Below, piece by piece: positions 42,988 through 52,185 of a stretch of DNA of 64,000 bases. Every line of letters begins with the position of its first letter. Position 1 is the first letter of the stretch. The notes below the pieces were generated by a model. The model saw only the letters and a program-made list of their open reading frames with translations, was not told where the DNA came from and searched no databases. A program made the position numbers and the translations under genes. Origin of the DNA: Desulfitobacterium dehalogenans ATCC 51507 (GTDB lineage: Bacteria; Bacillota; Desulfitobacteriia; Desulfitobacteriales; Desulfitobacteriaceae). The stretch covers positions 3,782,001 to 3,846,000 of the forward strand of contig NC_018017.1 in NCBI RefSeq assembly GCF_000243155.2, written 5' to 3'.

Positions 42988-43887
42988 CTAGATACTAAAT
43001 GTATGGTTACCGATGGTTTTCACCACAGGTCTGGTCTTAATCCAACGGTCCGTGGCTGTCCTGGGGTTATAATAATAAATCGCGCCCTCCGTCGGATCCT
43101 CGCCATTTAAAGCGGCCTCTGCTGCAAGATAAGCACTTTGGTTGGGGGTAAGATGGATTTGCTTATCAATGACAGCTGTAAAGGCACCCGGCTGGTACAC
43201 CACATCGTGAATCGTATTGGGGAAACGATGATCTTTAACACGATTGAGCACCACTGCTCCTACTGCCACTTGACCCTCAAAATCCTCCCCCCTTGCCTCA
43301 GCATGAATCACACGAGCAAGAAGCTCCAGCTCTTCTTGAGTGACTTGAGTTTTCCCACGGGATGGTTCCGTGGTTATGTTGGCAATTGCACCTCCCTTGA
43401 CGGGAATCTGCAATTTTTGACCTGCGATAATACTATTGGGTTCACTGATCTTGTTGAGTTTCATGATCTCGGCAATCGTTGTCTCATACCTATGAGCGAC
43501 TCCTGATAACGTCTCTCCACTCTGTACTACGATTACCTGAGCATCTCCCTGGAGAGCTGACTCATCACTGGAAGCAGTTGTCTCCTGGGCTGTTACAGTT
43601 TCTTCAATTGCTGGACTATCATTATTTTCTAAAGTAGTATTTTTTGCTTCGTCTTGGTTGACACCAACCCTTTGAAAATCAATGCTTTGAACCTTACTAT
43701 CTTCCTCCCCGGAATGCACTGTCACAATGTCCTTTTGGGCCGCATCCAAAACTTCAATATCGACTATTTCAAAAGTATTCGTACCTAATTCTCCATTGAC
43801 TGGATACACCATTCCCTGACACCAGAATAATGTCATTACCCAGCATAGGAAAATTGCCGTGGTTTTTCGGCATCTTCGGTGTGGCAA
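42988..43887 (-). CDS. LysM-SleB type cell wall (spore cortex) hydrolase
   Basis: 299 residues, TTG start after AAGAGGTG. A signal sequence (KTTAIFLCWVMTLFWCQGMV, 8-27) is followed by a low-complexity acidic region (30-115), one LysM domain (about 118-163: VVQSGETLSGVAHRYETTIAEIMKLN, SIIAGQKLQIP) and a SleB/CwlJ hydrolase_2 domain (about 180-299) with LARVIHAEARGEDFEGQVAVGAVVLNR, where Glu in HAEARGE is the likely catalytic acid, and GAIYYYNP. Such enzymes are lytic transglycosylases acting on spore cortex or cell wall. SleB normally has a different peptidoglycan-binding domain; LysM replaces it here. Confidence 0.92.
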   Translation of the reverse strand: MPHRRCRKTTAIFLCWVMTLFWCQGMVYPVNGELGTNTFEIVDIEVLDAAQKDIVTVHSGEEDSKVQSIDFQRVGVNQDEAKNTTLENNDSPAIEETVTAQETTASSDESALQGDAQVIVVQSGETLSGVAHRYETTIAEIMKLNKISEPNSIIAGQKLQIPVKGGAIANITTEPSRGKTQVTQEELELLARVIHAEARGEDFEGQVAVGAVVLNRVKDHRFPNTIHDVVYQPGAFTAVIDKQIHLTPNQSAYLAAEAALNGEDPTEGAIYYYNPRTATDRWIKTRPVVKTIGNHTFSI

Positions 43888-43988
43888 ACAAAATCACCTC
43901 TTGAGTTCATGAATTATTTCTAGTCTTTCCCAAGAAGGACGTTTTTTATAACACCAGCCCAAAAACCTCAAAAACACTGCTAAAAATA

Positions 43989-44042
43989 AAAGAAACCGGA
44001 TGTTCCTGTTACCTACCAGTAGTCAGGATATCCGGTTTCTTT
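43989..44042 (-). terminator. Terminator after the MazG-like gene
   Basis: AAAGAAACCGGA pairs with TCCGGTTTCTTT, with an inner CCTG/CAGG stem. The T-run after the stem on the plus strand and a weaker one on the minus strand; the only gene ending here is minus-strand. Confidence 0.8.
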
Positions 44043-44044
44043 TT

Positions 44045-44383
44045 TTAATCACAATAGCCTTTTTGCTTTAACTTTTCCACATGCTCTTTTAAAATCTTTT
44101 CAATATCGATAGCGTACTGTTCCTCTAAAACAAACATCATCGTTACCGCCGTCTGGGCCACATCGATAAGCTCCTGAGCGACCATATGCATCGCCTCAGT
44201 CTCCTCGACCCTCAACCGCTCTCCATTGAGTCCGCGAAACTTCCCAATGGCCTGAGCCAGTTCTCCCGACTCCTCCATAATCTTCAGAGCCGTACTTTCT
44301 AAAGAGGGGTTAAGTCGGTTTAAACGGGGTAAGGTCACCGTTTTTGAGCTGCACACCCCTGCGTTACCACGACTCTTTTCCAT
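44045..44383 (-). CDS. MazG-like nucleotide pyrophosphohydrolase
   Basis: 112 residues, a single all-alpha NTP-PPase domain. Metal-binding residues lie in KIMEESGELAQAIGKF (EExxE near 37-41) and AQELIDVAQTAVTMMF (ExxD near 69-73), the MazG pattern. The Cys-containing N-terminus is polar. The family cleaves nucleotide triphosphates or modified nucleotides to monophosphates; the substrate is unknown. ATG follows GGAGGAGTGAGTGG. It is the next gene after the carboxyl-terminal protease, 52 bases on. Confidence 0.8.
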   Translation of the reverse strand: MEKSRGNAGVCSSKTVTLPRLNRLNPSLESTALKIMEESGELAQAIGKFRGLNGERLRVEETEAMHMVAQELIDVAQTAVTMMFVLEEQYAIDIEKILKEHVEKLKQKGYCD

Positions 44384-44435
44384 CCACTCACTCCTCCGTT
44401 AACACACCTGTCGATCATAACCAATAACCCGGAAC

Positions 44436-46103
44436 CTAATGAGCCTTTCCAGTGGTTCCGACGGTTAGTACTCCTTCTTTCAGAATGGAGCCATCCTGAG
44501 CGGCAATTCCCTGATGAGTAAGAAGCCAGTAGGTTTTTTCAGGTTCGAGAAGGCCTTCCGGAATCACTTTAACCGAGCGTTCATCCACTTTCTCGAATTT
44601 CACGGGAATACGCTTGCCGCTTTCGCTCTCAATCAGTTCGAAGGCATTCTTGGTCACACTCTTAAAATCTAGGGGAGCGGTAAACCGCACAGTAAAGGTC
44701 TTATCCACGGAAAGATCCTTAAGTTCATTCATCCCCTGATAGTCTGGATAAAATAAAGGCCATAAGGCATCCTGTTCACCTTGGGAAAAAGTTGTCCACA
44801 CTGAGCTATTCCGCCAGGAAAACCCTCCGGGGAAAGCGTTGTTTTGGATGAACTCCCGATAAGTTGACCAGTATTCAGGCTCTCTTGCTTGCTCGAGGGA
44901 GAGGTTCCAATCCTTGCCCCCGGCAGTGAATTGAATAAGGTCCGTAACTTGCTTTCCTTCTGCATCCACTTGGGTAGCTCCGTCCAACATCAATACCGCC
45001 ATCTTCAGGGGCTCATTTTCCTGAATCTCCACATCAGGACGAATTCCTACCCCATTGATTTCCTTTCCATAAGGAGAATAGAATTTAGCCACCGTGATCT
45101 TGAGAACATCTCCATTGGAGAGCTGATACAACGTCTGTACAGAACCCTTACCATAGGTATTGGTTCCTACTACCGCTGCCTTTTGGTAGTCCTTAACTAC
45201 TGCCGTTAATATCTCTGAGGCGCTGGCACTATTCTCATCGGTTAAAAAGATCACCGGTTCAGTAAAGATAAATTCATGCTTTTCAGCCTTGTAAGGAGTA
45301 AACTCCTGGGAGCGATCCTTCGTCTGCAAGGCTGTCTGCTCACCAATAAAATACCCTGCCAGACTTAAGGCTGAGTCCAAATACCCTCCCGGATTATTGC
45401 GCAGATCCACGACCCAGGCATCCGCCCCTTGCTTATCCAGTTCCTTGACAACCTGTCCGAATAGTACCTCCGTGGACTCGCCGAAGGACTCTATGGCCAC
45501 ATAGCCGATATCCTCACCGAGCATCTCTCCGCTCACGGTAGGGACTTCAACCGCCCTGCGGGCTACCTTTAAACTAAGGCGCTCTTCTCCCCGCAGTACC
45601 ACGATATCCACAGTACTCCCCTCTGGCCCCCGGATAAAACCGGTAGCCGCATCCTGAGAAAGTCCTGCCAGATTCTGTCCTCCTGCTTCAACAATAATAT
45701 CCCCTGTTTTGAGCCTGGCTTCCTTAGCCGGTGATCCCTCAATGACACCGACAATCTCCAAACCCCTTGGCTCCAGCTGAATATATACTCCGATCCCCGT
45801 AAAACTCAATTCCATGGAATCAAGGAATTTTTGGTATTCCTTTTGCGTAAAAAAGACCGTATGAGGATCATCTAAGCGCTTAAGCATCTCTTCAATACTG
45901 GTGGCGTTGAGCACCCAGGGATCCACCGGATCAACATACTGATTCTCCAATAAGTAGCGCACATCGTCTATAGGGCTCCCCAAAGCTACAGCCGGAGCAG
46001 ATATACTTAAGATCAGCGCCAAAGCGGAAGCTGTAAGCATTCTCCGTACTTTGGCTTTGGATTGACTCAATTTGCTGCAAAAGATATTGAATTTAGTCAT
46101 CAC
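44436..46103 (-). CDS. Carboxyl-terminal processing protease (S41, CtpA-type) with C-terminal Ig-like domain
   Basis: 555 residues. A signal anchor (TASALALILSISAPAVALG, about 24-42), an N-terminal helical part (DDVRYLLENQYVDPVDP), a PDZ domain (about 105-190: FTGIGVYIQLEPRGLEIVGVIEGSPAKEARLKTGDIIV) and the S41 protease core with Ser in DENSASASEIL near 300 and Lys in NTYGKGSVQTLY near 325, the catalytic dyad. The part after 380 has no counterpart in typical CtpA and ends in a Big_5-like bacterial Ig fold (DLSVDKTFTVRFTAPLDFKSV..EPEKTYWLLTHQGI). Secreted or outward-facing. A role in sporulation signalling or wall processing is possible. Confidence 0.92.
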   Translation of the reverse strand: MMTKFNIFCSKLSQSKAKVRRMLTASALALILSISAPAVALGSPIDDVRYLLENQYVDPVDPWVLNATSIEEMLKRLDDPHTVFFTQKEYQKFLDSMELSFTGIGVYIQLEPRGLEIVGVIEGSPAKEARLKTGDIIVEAGGQNLAGLSQDAATGFIRGPEGSTVDIVVLRGEERLSLKVARRAVEVPTVSGEMLGEDIGYVAIESFGESTEVLFGQVVKELDKQGADAWVVDLRNNPGGYLDSALSLAGYFIGEQTALQTKDRSQEFTPYKAEKHEFIFTEPVIFLTDENSASASEILTAVVKDYQKAAVVGTNTYGKGSVQTLYQLSNGDVLKITVAKFYSPYGKEINGVGIRPDVEIQENEPLKMAVLMLDGATQVDAEGKQVTDLIQFTAGGKDWNLSLEQAREPEYWSTYREFIQNNAFPGGFSWRNSSVWTTFSQGEQDALWPLFYPDYQGMNELKDLSVDKTFTVRFTAPLDFKSVTKNAFELIESESGKRIPVKFEKVDERSVKVIPEGLLEPEKTYWLLTHQGIAAQDGSILKEGVLTVGTTGKAH

Positions 46104-46190
46104 TTTATCCCCCTTATCTCAACTAGAATTCGACGTACCTTCTGTGAATCCTGTCAGCTAAGAGGGTCTCCTCTAAAAATATCCTCCACA

Positions 46191-47324
46191 TCATCTTTCC
46201 TGTAGTTTAGTCCAGATTTTTTGAAAAGCCACGGGTAAGGCGATTCTATCCAGTTCCTTTACATCCATCCAACACAAGCCATCTTCCTTCAGCTGGGAAT
46301 CCTTACCCGCCCTGACCTCTGATGACTTATCTATTACATCGTCAAGATCGAGAACCACCCAAACCATCTGCCAGCGTCGATGACTGAAGGTATGAACTAA
46401 AGGACCTTTCACGCTTGGGTTACGGCTAAGCAGTTCTTTGACGATCTCATCATAGGTTGGATCAGATATCTGATTTTTATAAAGTCCATACCATTCCTTA
46501 CCTTCTCTGAATTTTTCCAGTGAGGGTATCATCATCTCTTCTCCAGGGAACTCCCATAGATTGGCCAAAAGCCCTGTGGTGGGCCTCTTTTTCAGAAGAA
46601 CCTGCCCTCGGTGAAGAAGGATTAGGGTGGGACGAAAAGCTTCCGTAGGTTTCTCTTTGCTTTTTTTCACAGGGTACACTTGAGGGTCACCCAGGGCAAA
46701 GCTCTCACAATCCTCTTGGAGGGGACATTGCTCACATCGTGGATTCTTAGGAGTGCATACCGTTGCTCCCAACTCCATCATTCCTTGATTAAAATCTCCT
46801 GGACAATCTCCGGGTATCACTTCCTTAAGATATTCAAGAAAAAAGCGCCTTGACCTAGCCTTCTCCACATCTTCCTCCCAACGGAGAATGCGGCTCAGCA
46901 CTCGCTTTACATTCCCATCCATCACCGGAACCCGCTCTTCATAAGCAATGCTGGCAATGGCTGCCGCGGTATACTCACCTACACCTTTAATCGTGAGGAG
47001 CGCATCATAGTTCTCGGGCATTCTTCCCTCCGTCATTTGCACCACATAGCGGGCGCCCTCCCACAAGCGTCTGGCCCGTGAATAATACCCCAAACCCCGC
47101 CATAGCTCCAGCACCTCCTCCTGCTCTGCTTCAGCCAGAGCAAAAAGATCGGGAAACCGTTTCATAAACCGTAAGTAGTATGGAATAACTGTAATTACCT
47201 GAGTCTGCTGGAGCATTACCTCAGATACCCAAATAGCATAGGGCTCTTTTGTCTTCCGCCAAGGCAAATCCCTCTTGACTTGATTGAACCATTGGATCAG
47301 CTTTGAAGAGTTTATTCCACTCAC
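46191..47324 (-). CDS. mutY: A/G-specific adenine glycosylase
   Basis: 377 residues. It removes adenine mispaired with 8-oxoguanine. The HhH-GPD domain (about 1-210) includes SEVMLQQTQV, WRGLGYYSRARRL, TIKGVGEYTAAAIASIAYEERVPVMDGNVKRV with the catalytic Asp in VMDGNV, and the [4Fe-4S] loop C-x6-C-x2-C-x5-C (CTPKNPRCEQCPLQEDC, near 192-208). A C-terminal NUDIX-like domain (about 225-370: LILLHRGQVLLKKRP, GLLANLWEFPGEE) recognises oxoG. GTG start after GAGGGG. Confidence 0.97.
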   Translation of the reverse strand: MSGINSSKLIQWFNQVKRDLPWRKTKEPYAIWVSEVMLQQTQVITVIPYYLRFMKRFPDLFALAEAEQEEVLELWRGLGYYSRARRLWEGARYVVQMTEGRMPENYDALLTIKGVGEYTAAAIASIAYEERVPVMDGNVKRVLSRILRWEEDVEKARSRRFFLEYLKEVIPGDCPGDFNQGMMELGATVCTPKNPRCEQCPLQEDCESFALGDPQVYPVKKSKEKPTEAFRPTLILLHRGQVLLKKRPTTGLLANLWEFPGEEMMIPSLEKFREGKEWYGLYKNQISDPTYDEIVKELLSRNPSVKGPLVHTFSHRRWQMVWVVLDLDDVIDKSSEVRAGKDSQLKEDGLCWMDVKELDRIALPVAFQKIWTKLQER

Positions 47325-47466
47325 TCTATCCCCTCTTCTTTGTCATTCTATTTTTAAAGAAAACCCGGCTTCGCCGTGCTTTTTAAACATGCATCCAGAA
47401 AGGCGAAGTCGTTGGTTGCACTTATGCTGGAGGAAAGTATACAACGAAGTTATACTTTCTGACAGT
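47325..47466. other. Intergenic, nothing recognised
   Basis: Upstream of mutY. It contains a small CGGC/GCCG hairpin at about 47366-47376 followed on the minus strand by TTTTC, too weak to call, and no gene with a ribosome site. Confidence 0.4.
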
Positions 47467-47477
47467 ACAAAAAGAAA

Positions 47478-47499
47478 TCCCGAGGGTTAACCCCCGGGA
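47478..47499 (-). terminator. Second terminator after the D-amino-acid transaminase gene
   Basis: A nearly self-complementary hairpin built on GGGTTAACCC with outer TCCCG/CGGGA pairs, followed on the minus strand by TTTCTTTTTG. Confidence 0.65.
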
Positions 47500-47522
47500 C
47501 CTAGTCTATAGCTTGTTTGATG

Positions 47523-47543
47523 AAAAAACAACCCTAAAGGTTG
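47523..47543 (-). terminator. Terminator after the D-amino-acid transaminase gene
   Basis: CAACC/GGTTG five-base stem; the minus strand runs GGTTGTTTTTTC. Short stem but a perfect T-run. Confidence 0.65.
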
Positions 47544-47583
47544 TGCCCTTCTCACGGCTCTTTACATCAATGGTGGCATTTTC

Positions 47584-48459
47584 TTAAGTTAATCTTTTCT
47601 CCCATCCAGCCATAAAGATCTCGTATAATCTTCTGGTTATAGGACCGGCTCCTCCTTTCCCTACTGTCACACCATCCAATTTCCCTACCCCTAAGACCTC
47701 ACACCCTGTGCTTGTGAGCATAATCTCTTCAGCACTACGCAATTCTTCAAGAGTAATCTCCCTTTCCTCCACTTCGATTCCAGCTTCACGGGCAGTCTCG
47801 AGCATAATCGCCCGACTTACCCCGGGTAGGATCCGCCCATTAAGAGGTGGTGTCACAACCTTACCCCCGATGACTGCAGCCACATTGCTGCTGGAGGCCT
47901 CAGTAATCAGCCCTCCGCCCGGTTCTGTTCCCAGCACTAAAATCGCTTCATAAGCACCCTGCTCTGCAGCGGCCTGCTTGGCCAATACATTGGGCAGAAG
48001 GTTAAGGGTTTTAATATGAGGATGAGCCCATCGCTCATCAGGTACTATAATGCAGCTTACTCCATCCTCACGGACCTTTTCTTCGGCAGAGGCCATAGGG
48101 GCCACAAATAAGGTAACCATGGGCTCACTTTCCGGCAAAAAAGCATGCATTCTGGGTCCCACTCCTCGCGTAACTTGCAGATACACCATGGCATTGGGGA
48201 TTCCTGCCTTTTCCACACTCTCTAAGACTAGGGCCGCGAATTCCTCAGTAGTCTTAGGGGGGGTGATACGAATCTCTTTCATGCTCCTTTCGAAACGCTC
48301 CAAATGCTCCTTTAAAGCAAAGAGCTTACCCTCACAGACCTTGACCGCCTCATAGACTCCATCACCAAAAAAATACCCGCGATCCAAAAAGGGGATTTGT
48401 GCCTCTTGCAAGCTGGAAAATTTACCATTCACCCAAGCGATTCCCGGATAATCTGACAT
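47584..48459 (-). CDS. dat: D-amino acid aminotransferase (class IV PLP enzyme)
   Basis: 291 residues, near the 283 of Bacillus D-amino acid transaminase. It makes D-glutamate/D-alanine for the cell wall by transamination. Fold-type IV features: FLDRGYFFGDGVYEAVKV (about 24-41), the PLP lysine in HIKTLNLLPNVLAKQ (about 150-164), the tail TEASSSNVAAVIGGKVVTPPLNGRILPGVSR and LTSTGCEVLGV. The IKTLNLLPN motif favours D-transaminases over BcaT. ATG at 48459. It could also use branched-chain substrates; confidence in D-amino acid use is moderate. Confidence 0.88.
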   Translation of the reverse strand: MSDYPGIAWVNGKFSSLQEAQIPFLDRGYFFGDGVYEAVKVCEGKLFALKEHLERFERSMKEIRITPPKTTEEFAALVLESVEKAGIPNAMVYLQVTRGVGPRMHAFLPESEPMVTLFVAPMASAEEKVREDGVSCIIVPDERWAHPHIKTLNLLPNVLAKQAAAEQGAYEAILVLGTEPGGGLITEASSSNVAAVIGGKVVTPPLNGRILPGVSRAIMLETAREAGIEVEEREITLEELRSAEEIMLTSTGCEVLGVGKLDGVTVGKGGAGPITRRLYEIFMAGWEKRLT

Positions 48460-48602
48460 ACTTCATCGTCTCCTTATTCTTCACAGTAAAATACTAGATA
48501 GTTCTAGGAAAAATAGTTCTAGGAAAACCGAAACAATCCTTCTTTCACCTATATGGAAATCAAAAGTATCTTGTTACAAAAATCAATCAGGCAAACAAAA
48601 AA

Positions 48603-48627
48603 CCCCAAAGCACACGATGCTCTGGGG
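48603..48627 (-). terminator. Terminator after the Spo0E-like gene
   Basis: CCCCAAAGC/GCTCTGGGG (one mismatch), seven-base loop; the minus strand continues TTTTTTGTTTG. Confidence 0.85.
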
Positions 48628-48643
48628 CTAGTCAATCATTCCT

Positions 48644-48820
48644 TCATCCAACTTTCCGATAGTCTCGTGAAAGGCAGGTTCGATAATATAGATTTAATAA
48701 ACCGTCCAATTCCTGGCTCATCCGGACCACCGCAGGGTCCGCCAGCTCCTTATCGTAGGATAAGGCATAAAGTTGACGTCTGAGATCTTCAATTTCATTG
48801 AGTAAGTTTGTATGTTCCAT
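48644..48820 (-). CDS. Spo0E-like aspartyl-phosphate phosphatase
   Basis: 58 residues, ATG at 48820, TGA at 48644-48646. The sequence NLLNEIEDLRRQLYALS followed by VVRMSQELDGLLNLYY matches the two-helix Spo0E family, whose hallmark SQxLD is present (SQELD, 35-39). Spo0E proteins dephosphorylate Spo0A-P and so restrain sporulation. The ribosome site (AAGTGG) is weak. It follows the ferredoxin gene by 16 bases and has its own terminator. Small size makes it easy to miss. Confidence 0.8.
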   Translation of the reverse strand: MEHTNLLNEIEDLRRQLYALSYDKELADPAVVRMSQELDGLLNLYYRTCLSRDYRKVG

Positions 48821-48836
48821 AGCATTCGACCACTTT

Positions 48837-49025
48837 CTACCCGATGGTAATAGCTTCTACGGGACACCTATCTGCTGCTTCTTGTGCGCTGATCTCCTCA
48901 TCCTCAGGGACAGGAGTCGCTATGACAATAGCCAACCCTTCGTCGTCCATATCAAAAACCTTGGGGCATACACTTGCACAAGCTCCGCAACCAATGCATC
49001 TCTCTCTAATTATTTTGGCCATCAT
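48837..49025 (-). CDS. Small [4Fe-4S] ferredoxin
   Basis: 62 residues from the ATG at 49025, preceded by AAAGGAG; an adjacent in-frame ATG at 49022 is equally possible. A longer open frame to 49118 has no ribosome site and hydrophobic, non-ferredoxin sequence. One cluster motif, CIGCGACASVCPKVF (Cys 10, 13, 16, and 20), plus a distal Cys in DRCPVEAITIG. This is the mono-cluster ferredoxin of the Fer4_13 type, acidic in the middle (PVPEDEEISAQEAAD). A cytoplasmic low-potential electron carrier. Confidence 0.92.
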   Translation of the reverse strand: MMAKIIRERCIGCGACASVCPKVFDMDDEGLAIVIATPVPEDEEISAQEAADRCPVEAITIG

Positions 49026-49118
49026 ACCTGAACCACTCCTTTCTCTTACAATCAGTTTACAAGATAGGAGAAGCACGAATGTTGATGCAATGCATATTAT
49101 GAGAGTAATTTTCGTCAC

Positions 49119-49395
49119 ACTGGCATTGGCAAATTCTTAATCCTATCCTATGAGCGAATCCCTTTTCCTGGAGCGGAGTCGCAAGTGCTGAAACCTATTT
49201 TAATCCAAATATGAAAATAAATATCGAAAATATTGTCGATGTCTAATCACTGATTATCGGTTATTAGGCCGCATTTCGTAGGATATTTGTAGATTAATAA
49301 GCTTAGAGAAGACTCGTCAGGGGATGATTGCTCAAAATTCCGACTTTATCTTTCACACTTGAGCCTTTTCTAAATGAGCCTATCTTATTCATCAA
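49119..49395. other. Intergenic, no gene seen
   Basis: About 280 AT-rich bases between the ferredoxin promoter side and the chemoreceptor terminator. No coding frame with a start site or clear RNA structure was found. Confidence 0.5.
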
Positions 49396-49427
49396 AATGA
49401 GACAAGGCACTTTTTCCTTGTCTCATT
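49396..49427 (-). terminator. Terminator of the phosphatase-chemoreceptor operon
   Basis: Perfect 12-bp stem AATGAGACAAGG/CCTTGTCTCATT with an eight-base loop; TTTTGATG follows on the minus strand. Confidence 0.85.
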
Positions 49428-49436
49428 TGCACGGCC

Positions 49437-51359
49437 TTATTTTCCTTTGGCTTTTTCCTTTTCAATCAGGCTATTGATGCATTTGATCACCTTGTCAGAG
49501 TGCTTATCCAGCTTCTTCAGACAGGCTTGAGCCAGCTTAAGGTCGCCTTCATGGTAGGCCTTAGCCGCCTCCTGGGCCATTTTATGTACTTGATGATGAG
49601 GTTCATCTAAGGCCTTAAATTCCGGATAATCCTTTAGAGCATTGTCCTCTTTGAAATACCATTTCCCTAATCGACAATGCTGATGAGAGGTAACCTCTTC
49701 AGGAGCCACCTCTTCAATTCCTTTAAGCATGTTGACAATCCGGGATTTCCACAGCAAGTGGTCGGTTTTGGCTTTTTCCAAGATCTCCACCGTGGTTAGG
49801 TTGGAATCAGCCAGCTTAAAATGTTCCACCTTCTGATTCAAATCCTGAGCCATATAAGCGGTACCCTGGATACTTGTGGCCACCGTCTCCAGTGAAGCAT
49901 TAATCTCTTCAGAAGATGCGGCTACTTGTTGGGCATGAGAGGATGTATTCTCAATAACGGTTGCCACCGAGTTAATCAAAGCCACGATTCTTTCCGAGCT
50001 GGCCACTTCAGAATCCGTAACTTCCACACTGGAGTGAACATCCGCAGCAGTCTTTTGGACGGCGCCATAGATATCATTCAGGGCATCACCGGCTTGATTC
50101 ATAATCTGAACCCCATTTTCTACCTCTTGGCGGGTCAAATTTGTAGCCTGGACCACATCACCCACTCCAACCAGGACCTTTTGGACTAAACCTGCCACAT
50201 CTTTGGCTCCTTGAGTGGACTGCTCGGCGAGTTTCCGGACCTCCTCCGCCACCACGGCAAAGCCACGACCGGACTCCCCTGCCCGGGCAGCCTCGATAGC
50301 TGCATTTAAAGCCAGCAGATTGGTCTGATCCGCAAGCCCAGTAATGGTTACCGTAATGGAATCGATCTGTTTGGAAAGTTCACTGAGTTGTTGCATTAAT
50401 TCTTCCGTCTCCGAGGTCTTGGAATGAATGGTATGCATCCGGCTTATTGCATCATCCACCGTGCTTTTGCCCTGCTCAGCCGTATCCATAGTCTGCTGGG
50501 AATTCACTGCCGCAGATTGACTTTGGGTTTTGGCGATCTGGGTCAGGGATGAAAGCTCTAACAGTACCTGAGAGGCTTCCACGATGGACTTAGCCCCCGT
50601 ATCGGATTCATCGGCGACACTTTGCATGCTTTCACTGACTTCAGCTACGGCTACCGTCGCCTCTTCGCTGGTGGCAGCTAATTCCTCTGAGGTCGCCGCC
50701 AGGTTCTCCGCCAGTTCCCGGACATTCTTCACCACATCGGATAGACGGGTAATCATCACATTAAAGGCTGCACTCAAATCCCCGAATTCATCACTGGAGT
50801 GCACAGGAGCAAAAACTGTCAAATCTCCTAATCCTGCCTTGCTCATGGTCTCTTGCAATTCGTTAATCGACCTTAAAATGTAGCGAGTTATTAAGTAGGC
50901 CAGGAACAAAGCCGCCAGGACTGCAACCAGGGTCCCGCCCCAGCTTACCAAAGTCATCGTATTCATATTCTTATGAATCAATTCTTCATTCGTGTTCAAA
51001 ACTTCCGCTTGTCTCTCGATCAAGGTATCCAAAGCTTGGGTAAGAGGTGTGATCTCATAGGTAAGCAGCATGGCTTCGATTCTCTCTAAATCCTGCTGAT
51101 CCTCAGTAGATAAATGCTCGTTCTCCCTCATCTTTTCAAGCCATGTCTTGGCAGCCATGAATTCACTTTCATTCCGGGCACGGCTAACCTCAGTCTTCAT
51201 GGATTGAGCTGAGATCATCAACGTGGTATGGCCGAAGATATCATCCACCTCGTCATTCACCTTAATCTGCAAATAATTGGTGATCACGATGGATATTAAA
51301 AAGATGGAGATAATTCCAATAAATGCTCCCAAAACGCGAAACCGGACCCCAATTTTCAT
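49437..51359 (-). CDS. Methyl-accepting chemotaxis protein with C-terminal CZB zinc-binding domain
   Basis: 640 residues. TM1 about 8-28 ([22 protein letters not shown]), an extracytoplasmic helical sensor to about 140, TM2 about 143-165, HAMP about 167-220, signalling hairpin with tip [20 protein letters not shown] near 347-366. After the hairpin, residues about 525-630 form a CZB domain: [34 protein letters not shown], that is the His-Cys-His-His zinc site. CZB receptors sense zinc, hypochlorite-like oxidants or pH in other bacteria. It is the last gene of an operon with a PP2C phosphatase, kinase and STAS protein. Confidence 0.95.
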   Translation of the reverse strand: MKIGVRFRVLGAFIGIISIFLISIVITNYLQIKVNDEVDDIFGHTTLMISAQSMKTEVSRARNESEFMAAKTWLEKMRENEHLSTEDQQDLERIEAMLLTYEITPLTQALDTLIERQAEVLNTNEELIHKNMNTMTLVSWGGTLVAVLAALFLAYLITRYILRSINELQETMSKAGLGDLTVFAPVHSSDEFGDLSAAFNVMITRLSDVVKNVRELAENLAATSEELAATSEEATVAVAEVSESMQSVADESDTGAKSIVEASQVLLELSSLTQIAKTQSQSAAVNSQQTMDTAEQGKSTVDDAISRMHTIHSKTSETEELMQQLSELSKQIDSITVTITGLADQTNLLALNAAIEAARAGESGRGFAVVAEEVRKLAEQSTQGAKDVAGLVQKVLVGVGDVVQATNLTRQEVENGVQIMNQAGDALNDIYGAVQKTAADVHSSVEVTDSEVASSERIVALINSVATVIENTSSHAQQVAASSEEINASLETVATSIQGTAYMAQDLNQKVEHFKLADSNLTTVEILEKAKTDHLLWKSRIVNMLKGIEEVAPEEVTSHQHCRLGKWYFKEDNALKDYPEFKALDEPHHQVHKMAQEAAKAYHEGDLKLAQACLKKLDKHSDKVIKCINSLIEKEKAKGK

Positions 51360-51388
51360 GCTATCACCTCATTCTGCCATTATACCCC

Positions 51389-51691
51389 TTAGCGTATCTC
51401 AAACACCTTATTCAGGCGGGTTAAATGAAAAAGCTCCTTAACTGCACCTTGGAGTCCTTGAACAATAATCCCGCCGCCGCGCTCAATAGCCCGCTTATGA
51501 ATTGCCACCAATACACCCAGACCTGAACTGTCAATATAGTTCAGCCTGTGAGTGTCAAAGACAAAATGAGACTTCCCCTGTTCAATCAGGGGGAGAAGCT
51601 TCTCTCTCATGACGGCAGCGTCTTCTACATAAATCTTACCTTCTAGTTCCACAAAAACCTCTTGCTTATCCACCCGGATATCTATTGACAT
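51389..51691 (-). CDS. STAS-domain anti-anti-sigma factor-like protein
   Basis: 100 residues, a single STAS domain like SpoIIAA or RsbV. The phosphorylated serine is expected in LNYIDSSGLGVLVAIHKRA (Ser near 57-58). It is regulated by the RsbW-type kinase and the PP2C phosphatase encoded just upstream. ATG at 51691, 17 bases after the kinase stop and 30 bases before the chemoreceptor start. No sigma factor gene is adjacent, so the target may be chemotaxis or another partner rather than a sigma factor. Confidence 0.92.
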   Translation of the reverse strand: MSIDIRVDKQEVFVELEGKIYVEDAAVMREKLLPLIEQGKSHFVFDTHRLNYIDSSGLGVLVAIHKRAIERGGGIIVQGLQGAVKELFHLTRLNKVFEIR

Positions 51692-51707
51692 GATCCTTCC
51701 TCCCCAT

Positions 51708-52169
51708 TTAAGCCAGTGTTTTTAAAAGCATGACTGAGTTGCCCTTGGCATTATAACGAACTTTATCCATAACCGCTTCCATGATAAAAATCCCCCGGCC
51801 GGACTCTCCCCATTCCCATTCTTCTTCCTCATTTTCCTCTAAGGCCCAGACTTTAGCCATCACTTGATCCGCTCGGAACCCGCTCCCATTATCCTTGACC
51901 CGAATGACAAGAAATTTGGAGTGGAGCACATAGATGCTTAGGGTTACTGCAGGGGCAGAGACTTTGTCCAGGGCGTACTTAAACCCATTGTTCACTGCTT
52001 CATTCAGTGCAACCTCCAGCATGGTTATTTCATTTTCAGACAGTGTTGCCCTTTCACCCCTACACCCTAAGGCCTCTTCCAAACATTGATGCAACTGTCC
52101 CCGATAATGGCGAAACTCCTGCTCTGAATGAAAGGTCTTGCGCATAAGCTTATGCCGCATATCCCTCAC
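51708..52169 (-). CDS. RsbW/SpoIIAB-type serine kinase (anti-sigma regulatory factor family)
   Basis: 153 residues, GHKL ATPase fold. N box EVALNEAVNNGFKYAL (about 69-84), G1 VKDNGSGFRADQV near 112-124, and G2 WGESGRGIFIMEAVMDKV near 136-153. The kinase phosphorylates a STAS partner and binds a target in the unphosphorylated state. The start may be the GTG at 52169 or the ATG at 52160; AAGGTGG precedes both. Middle gene between the phosphatase and the STAS gene. No sigma-binding partner is coded nearby. Confidence 0.88.
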   Translation of the reverse strand: MRDMRHKLMRKTFHSEQEFRHYRGQLHQCLEEALGCRGERATLSENEITMLEVALNEAVNNGFKYALDKVSAPAVTLSIYVLHSKFLVIRVKDNGSGFRADQVMAKVWALEENEEEEWEWGESGRGIFIMEAVMDKVRYNAKGNSVMLLKTLA

Positions 52170-52185
52170 CCACCTTTTATCTTCT

